The notes beneath the pieces are model-generated. The model was not told the origin of the DNA, did no database searches, and worked only from the letters and a program-made list of their open reading frames with translations. Positions 14,385 to 17,388 of a stretch of DNA of 17,388 nucleotides are shown here, one piece after another (positions within the stretch are counted from its first letter, which is position 1; each line of letters opens with the position of its first letter). The DNA comes from an uncultured Collinsella sp. GTDB lineage: Bacteria > Actinomycetota > Coriobacteriia > Coriobacteriales > Coriobacteriaceae. A program made the position numbers and the translations under genes. The stretch is taken from positions 1-17,388 of the forward strand of contig USPC01000017.1 of the NCBI GenBank assembly GCA_900556605.1, in the 5' to 3' direction.

Positions 14385-14393
14385 TGTGGATAA
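14385..14393 (-). promoter_or_regulatory. Perfect DnaA-box sequence in the pyrG leader
   Basis: TGTGGATAA here is TTATCCACA on the minus strand, an exact match to the high-affinity DnaA box. It is a single site, about 11 nt after the predicted transcription start, flanked by complementary CCCGTA (14376-14381) and TACGGG. A chance match is possible. Confidence 0.35.
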
Positions 14394-14419
14394 ACAACTT
14401 CTACGGGAAGCGCAGGTAA

Positions 14420-16087
<1,668 letters not shown>

Positions 16088-16089
16088 GG

Positions 16090-17031
16090 GTGCCGGCGAA
16101 TAAGGAACATACCGAAGCTACTCCCTCGTCGCTCGCCGTGGCGGCGGGGGAGTATCTCGATTACCTCGCGGTCGAGCGGGGTTTGGCGCGCAACACGATT
16201 GCGGCCTATCGTCGTGACCTGACGACGTACTGCGCCTATCTGGAGCGGGCGGGTATTGTGTCTTTTGAAGAGGTGACCCGTCAGGTCGTGGAGGGCTTTG
16301 TTGCCGACCGTCGCGATGGGGGCCATTCCGATGCCTCGGTGGAGCGTGCGCTTGCGGCCGTGAAGGGCCTGCATGCCTTTTTGGTGCGCGATGGGGCTGT
16401 GGCCCAAAATCCAACGGCGGCGTTGCGCCTGCCTAAAAAGGCTGAGCGTTTGCCGGAGTATCTATCGGTGGAGGATGTCTCGGCGCTGCTCGATCAAGAC
16501 TTCCCCGAGGGCGAGATGGGACTGCGCGATCATGCCATCTTGGAAGTGCTTTACGGTTGTGGTTTGCGCGTGAGTGAGCTGGTTGGGCTCGATGTGGGCG
16601 ATATCCATATCGATGACGGGTTTGTCCTGGTGCGCGGTAAGGGCTCCAAGGAGCGTCTGGCCCCGTTGGTGGGAAGCGCGGCGCGTGCCCTGACACACTA
16701 TATAGGTGATGGGCGCACTCTCCTGGCCGCCCATGCTCACGGGACGGAGACCTCGGCGGTCTTTTTAAATAAGAACGGACGTCGCCTGTCGCGCCAGAGC
16801 ATCCATGCCATCTGTGAGCGCTACGGGCGCCAGGTGGGGCTGGTGGGACTCCATCCCCACACGCTGCGTCACTCCTTTGCTACCCATATGCTTGCGGGCG
16901 GCGCAGACCTCCGTGTGCTACAGGAGATCTTGGGACATGCCGATATATCGACCACGCAGGTCTACACGCATGTCGATCGTACGCAACTGACCGAGGTCTA
17001 TCTGGCGGCGCACCCGCTGGCGCATCGTTAA
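16090..17031 (+). CDS. xerD: Tyrosine recombinase XerD
   Basis: A site-specific recombinase expected to resolve chromosome dimers at dif, possibly with a XerC partner encoded elsewhere. From the GTG at 16090 it is 313 aa, slightly longer than usual. The N-terminal SAM-like core-binding domain spans about 16-104 (EYLDYLAVERGLARNTIAAYRRDL). The catalytic domain carries the full set: R160 in GCGLRVSEL, the beta-hairpin lysine K184 in RGKGSKER, H257 and R260 in HPHTLRHSFATH, H283 in LGHADISTTQ and the nucleophile Y292 in VYTHVD. GTG at 16090 is chosen because any earlier start would run inside pyrG in another frame. The LGHADISTTQVYTHV end is closer to XerD than XerC, but the distinction is not certain. 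No integrase partners, att sites or phage genes surround it, so a housekeeping role is likely. Confidence 0.88.
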   Translation: MPANKEHTEATPSSLAVAAGEYLDYLAVERGLARNTIAAYRRDLTTYCAYLERAGIVSFEEVTRQVVEGFVADRRDGGHSDASVERALAAVKGLHAFLVRDGAVAQNPTAALRLPKKAERLPEYLSVEDVSALLDQDFPEGEMGLRDHAILEVLYGCGLRVSELVGLDVGDIHIDDGFVLVRGKGSKERLAPLVGSAARALTHYIGDGRTLLAAHAHGTETSAVFLNKNGRRLSRQSIHAICERYGRQVGLVGLHPHTLRHSFATHMLAGGADLRVLQEILGHADISTTQVYTHVDRTQLTEVYLAAHPLAHR

Positions 17032-17064
17032 CTCATCGCTGACCTGCAAATTTATAGGTATTTG

Positions 17065-17134
17065 GGGACGGGCCCCAGATTGCCACGGCGTGCTTTTGCG
17101 CGCGCATGGGCAATCTGGGGCCCGTCCCATTTTT
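17065..17134. terminator. 20-bp perfect inverted repeat, terminator or REP-like
   Basis: Arms at 17065-17084 and 17109-17128 are perfectly complementary over 20 bp (GGGACGGGCCCCAGATTGCC on the left). The 24-nt loop is GC-rich and the right arm is followed by ATTTTT. It can end xerD transcription, but the stem is far longer than other terminators in this window, and each arm contains the self-complementary GGGCCC, which fits a repeated palindromic element. Confidence 0.7.
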
Positions 17135-17226
17135 CGCCACTTGGCATCGCGGTGGTGGGCCGCACGTGCCTTGGGTGGGGGAGTTTAGGGGCGATGTGAA
17201 CGGCATGTAAAGGGACGTAAAAATCG

Positions 17227-17252
17227 CCTCAAGGTCAACTTGAAGGTTGAGG
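17227..17252. promoter_or_regulatory. Compound dyad, possible operator
   Basis: CCTCAA (17227-17232) and TTGAGG (17247-17252) form the outer arms, and TCAAC/GTTGA forms inner arms. Dyads built on TCAAG/CTTGA-type halves are typical of MerR-family operators, but no matching 19-bp-spaced promoter is evident, so this is tentative. Confidence 0.25.
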
Positions 17253-17255
17253 TTG

Positions 17256-17289
17256 AAAGGCGGGGTGCTACAGGTGGCATCCCGCCTTT
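17256..17289. terminator. 13-bp hairpin, weak bidirectional terminator candidate
   Basis: AAAGGCGGGGTGC (17256-17268) pairs with GCATCCCGCCTTT (17277-17289), with one G-T pair and an 8-nt loop. The arms end in three A and three T, so it could act weakly in either direction or as a leader structure for the missing downstream gene. Confidence 0.5.
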
Positions 17290-17296
17290 GCTCTAA

Positions 17297-17312
17297 ACAC
17301 AACATATTGTGT
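17297..17312. promoter_or_regulatory. NrdR-box-like palindrome
   Basis: ACACAACATATTGTGT matches the known NrdR-box pattern (ACACWATATATWGTGT) at 15 of 16 positions and extends to a perfect 8-bp dyad AAACACAA/TTGTGTTT (17295-17314). NrdR boxes control ribonucleotide reductase genes and usually come in pairs; a much weaker partner containing AACATATAG lies 41 bp further on. Confidence 0.5.
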
Positions 17313-17348
17313 TTTCGAACATATGCTCGGGGGTGTTTTGCAACATAT
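17309..17348. repeat. Two GTGTTTTNNAACATAT direct repeats
   Basis: The 16-nt unit occurs at 17309-17324 and 17333-17348, 24 bp apart, differing only in the two central bases. The AACATAT half also occurs at 17301-17307. They overlap the NrdR-like site and are likely part of the same control region. Confidence 0.5.
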
Positions 17349-17359
17349 AGGGGGTGGAG

Positions 17360-17388
17360 CTGTCTCTTATACACATCTCCGAGCCCAC
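17360..17388. other. Nextera/Tn5 adapter remnant (not genomic)
   Basis: CTGTCTCTTATACACATCT (17360-17378) is the 19-bp Tn5 mosaic end, and CCGAGCCCAC (17379-17388) is the first part of the Nextera read-2 adapter tail. It sits at the very end of the window. This is untrimmed library sequence, and it marks the window end as a contig end. Confidence 0.97.

Larger units (their letters stand above)
17032..17359. other. Terminal intergenic region up to the contig edge
   Basis: These 328 genomic bases contain no credible gene. They hold a perfect 20-bp inverted repeat, a compound dyad, a 13-bp hairpin and a group of operator-like repeats just before the adapter sequence. The density of dyads near the end suggests the promoter region of a gene that begins beyond the contig. 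Confidence 0.6.

Noticed and set aside
16090..17031. Integrase of a phage or integrative element
   Set aside because: It is coupled to pyrG, has no excisionase, att-like repeats, tRNA or phage genes around it, and resembles housekeeping XerD.
17033..17374. A 113-codon minus-strand frame starting MYKRQ
   Set aside because: Its start lies in the Nextera adapter and its body crosses two strong inverted repeats.

Overview
The window looks like one end of a contig from a gut Coriobacteriia genome, most likely Collinsella or a close relative. This is inferred from the GC-rich coding style, the strong preference for C-ending codons in the arginine-catabolism genes, the gene content and the protein character. 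No rRNA or other marker confirms it. The last 29 bases (17360-17388) are not genomic: they match the Tn5 mosaic end plus the Nextera read-2 adapter, so real sequence stops at about 17359.

Layout. (1) 127-3962, minus strand: polyphosphate kinase 1 (ppk1) with an unusual Pro/Glu-rich C-terminal tail, then a 4Fe-4S TrmA/RlmD-type RNA uracil-C5 methyltransferase, separated by a strong terminator. (2) 4513-11567, plus strand: an arginine deiminase (ADI) locus ordered arcA copy 1, ArcT-like aminotransferase, arcA copy 2, catabolic ornithine carbamoyltransferase (arcB), YfcC-family 12-TM carrier (probable arginine/ornithine exchanger). No carbamate kinase (arcC) is present in the window. (3) 11571-12174: a gene-free stretch packed with hairpins, including a 26-bp near-perfect inverted repeat. 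(4) 12175-13656: a DUF1846 (UPF0371) protein with its own terminator. (5) 13913-14248: a small winged-helix protein. (6) 14426-17031: CTP synthase (pyrG) and, 2 nt later, a XerD-type tyrosine recombinase. (7) 17032-17359: a 20-bp perfect inverted repeat, a second hairpin and a cluster of operator-like repeats, including a NrdR-box-like 16-mer, probably the control region of a gene lost beyond the contig edge.

The ADI genes form one metabolic unit. The carrier would bring in arginine and export ornithine, ArcA makes citrulline and ammonia, and ArcB makes ornithine and carbamoyl phosphate. The carbamoyl phosphate would give ATP through a carbamate kinase encoded elsewhere, or could feed pyrimidine synthesis.

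The most interesting signal is the arcA pair. The two genes are identical over 1,267 bp, from 24 nt before the ATG to one base past the stop codon, while their upstream regions are clearly homologous but have diverged. What survives in both promoters is a precise layout: two CCGTTC direct repeats exactly 21 bp apart, 15 bp before a poor -35 element, then an 18-bp spacer and a TATAAM -10. A leader hairpin sits just ahead of the ribosome binding site in both. This suggests an old duplication whose coding part is kept uniform by gene conversion and whose two copies are driven by the same unidentified activator.
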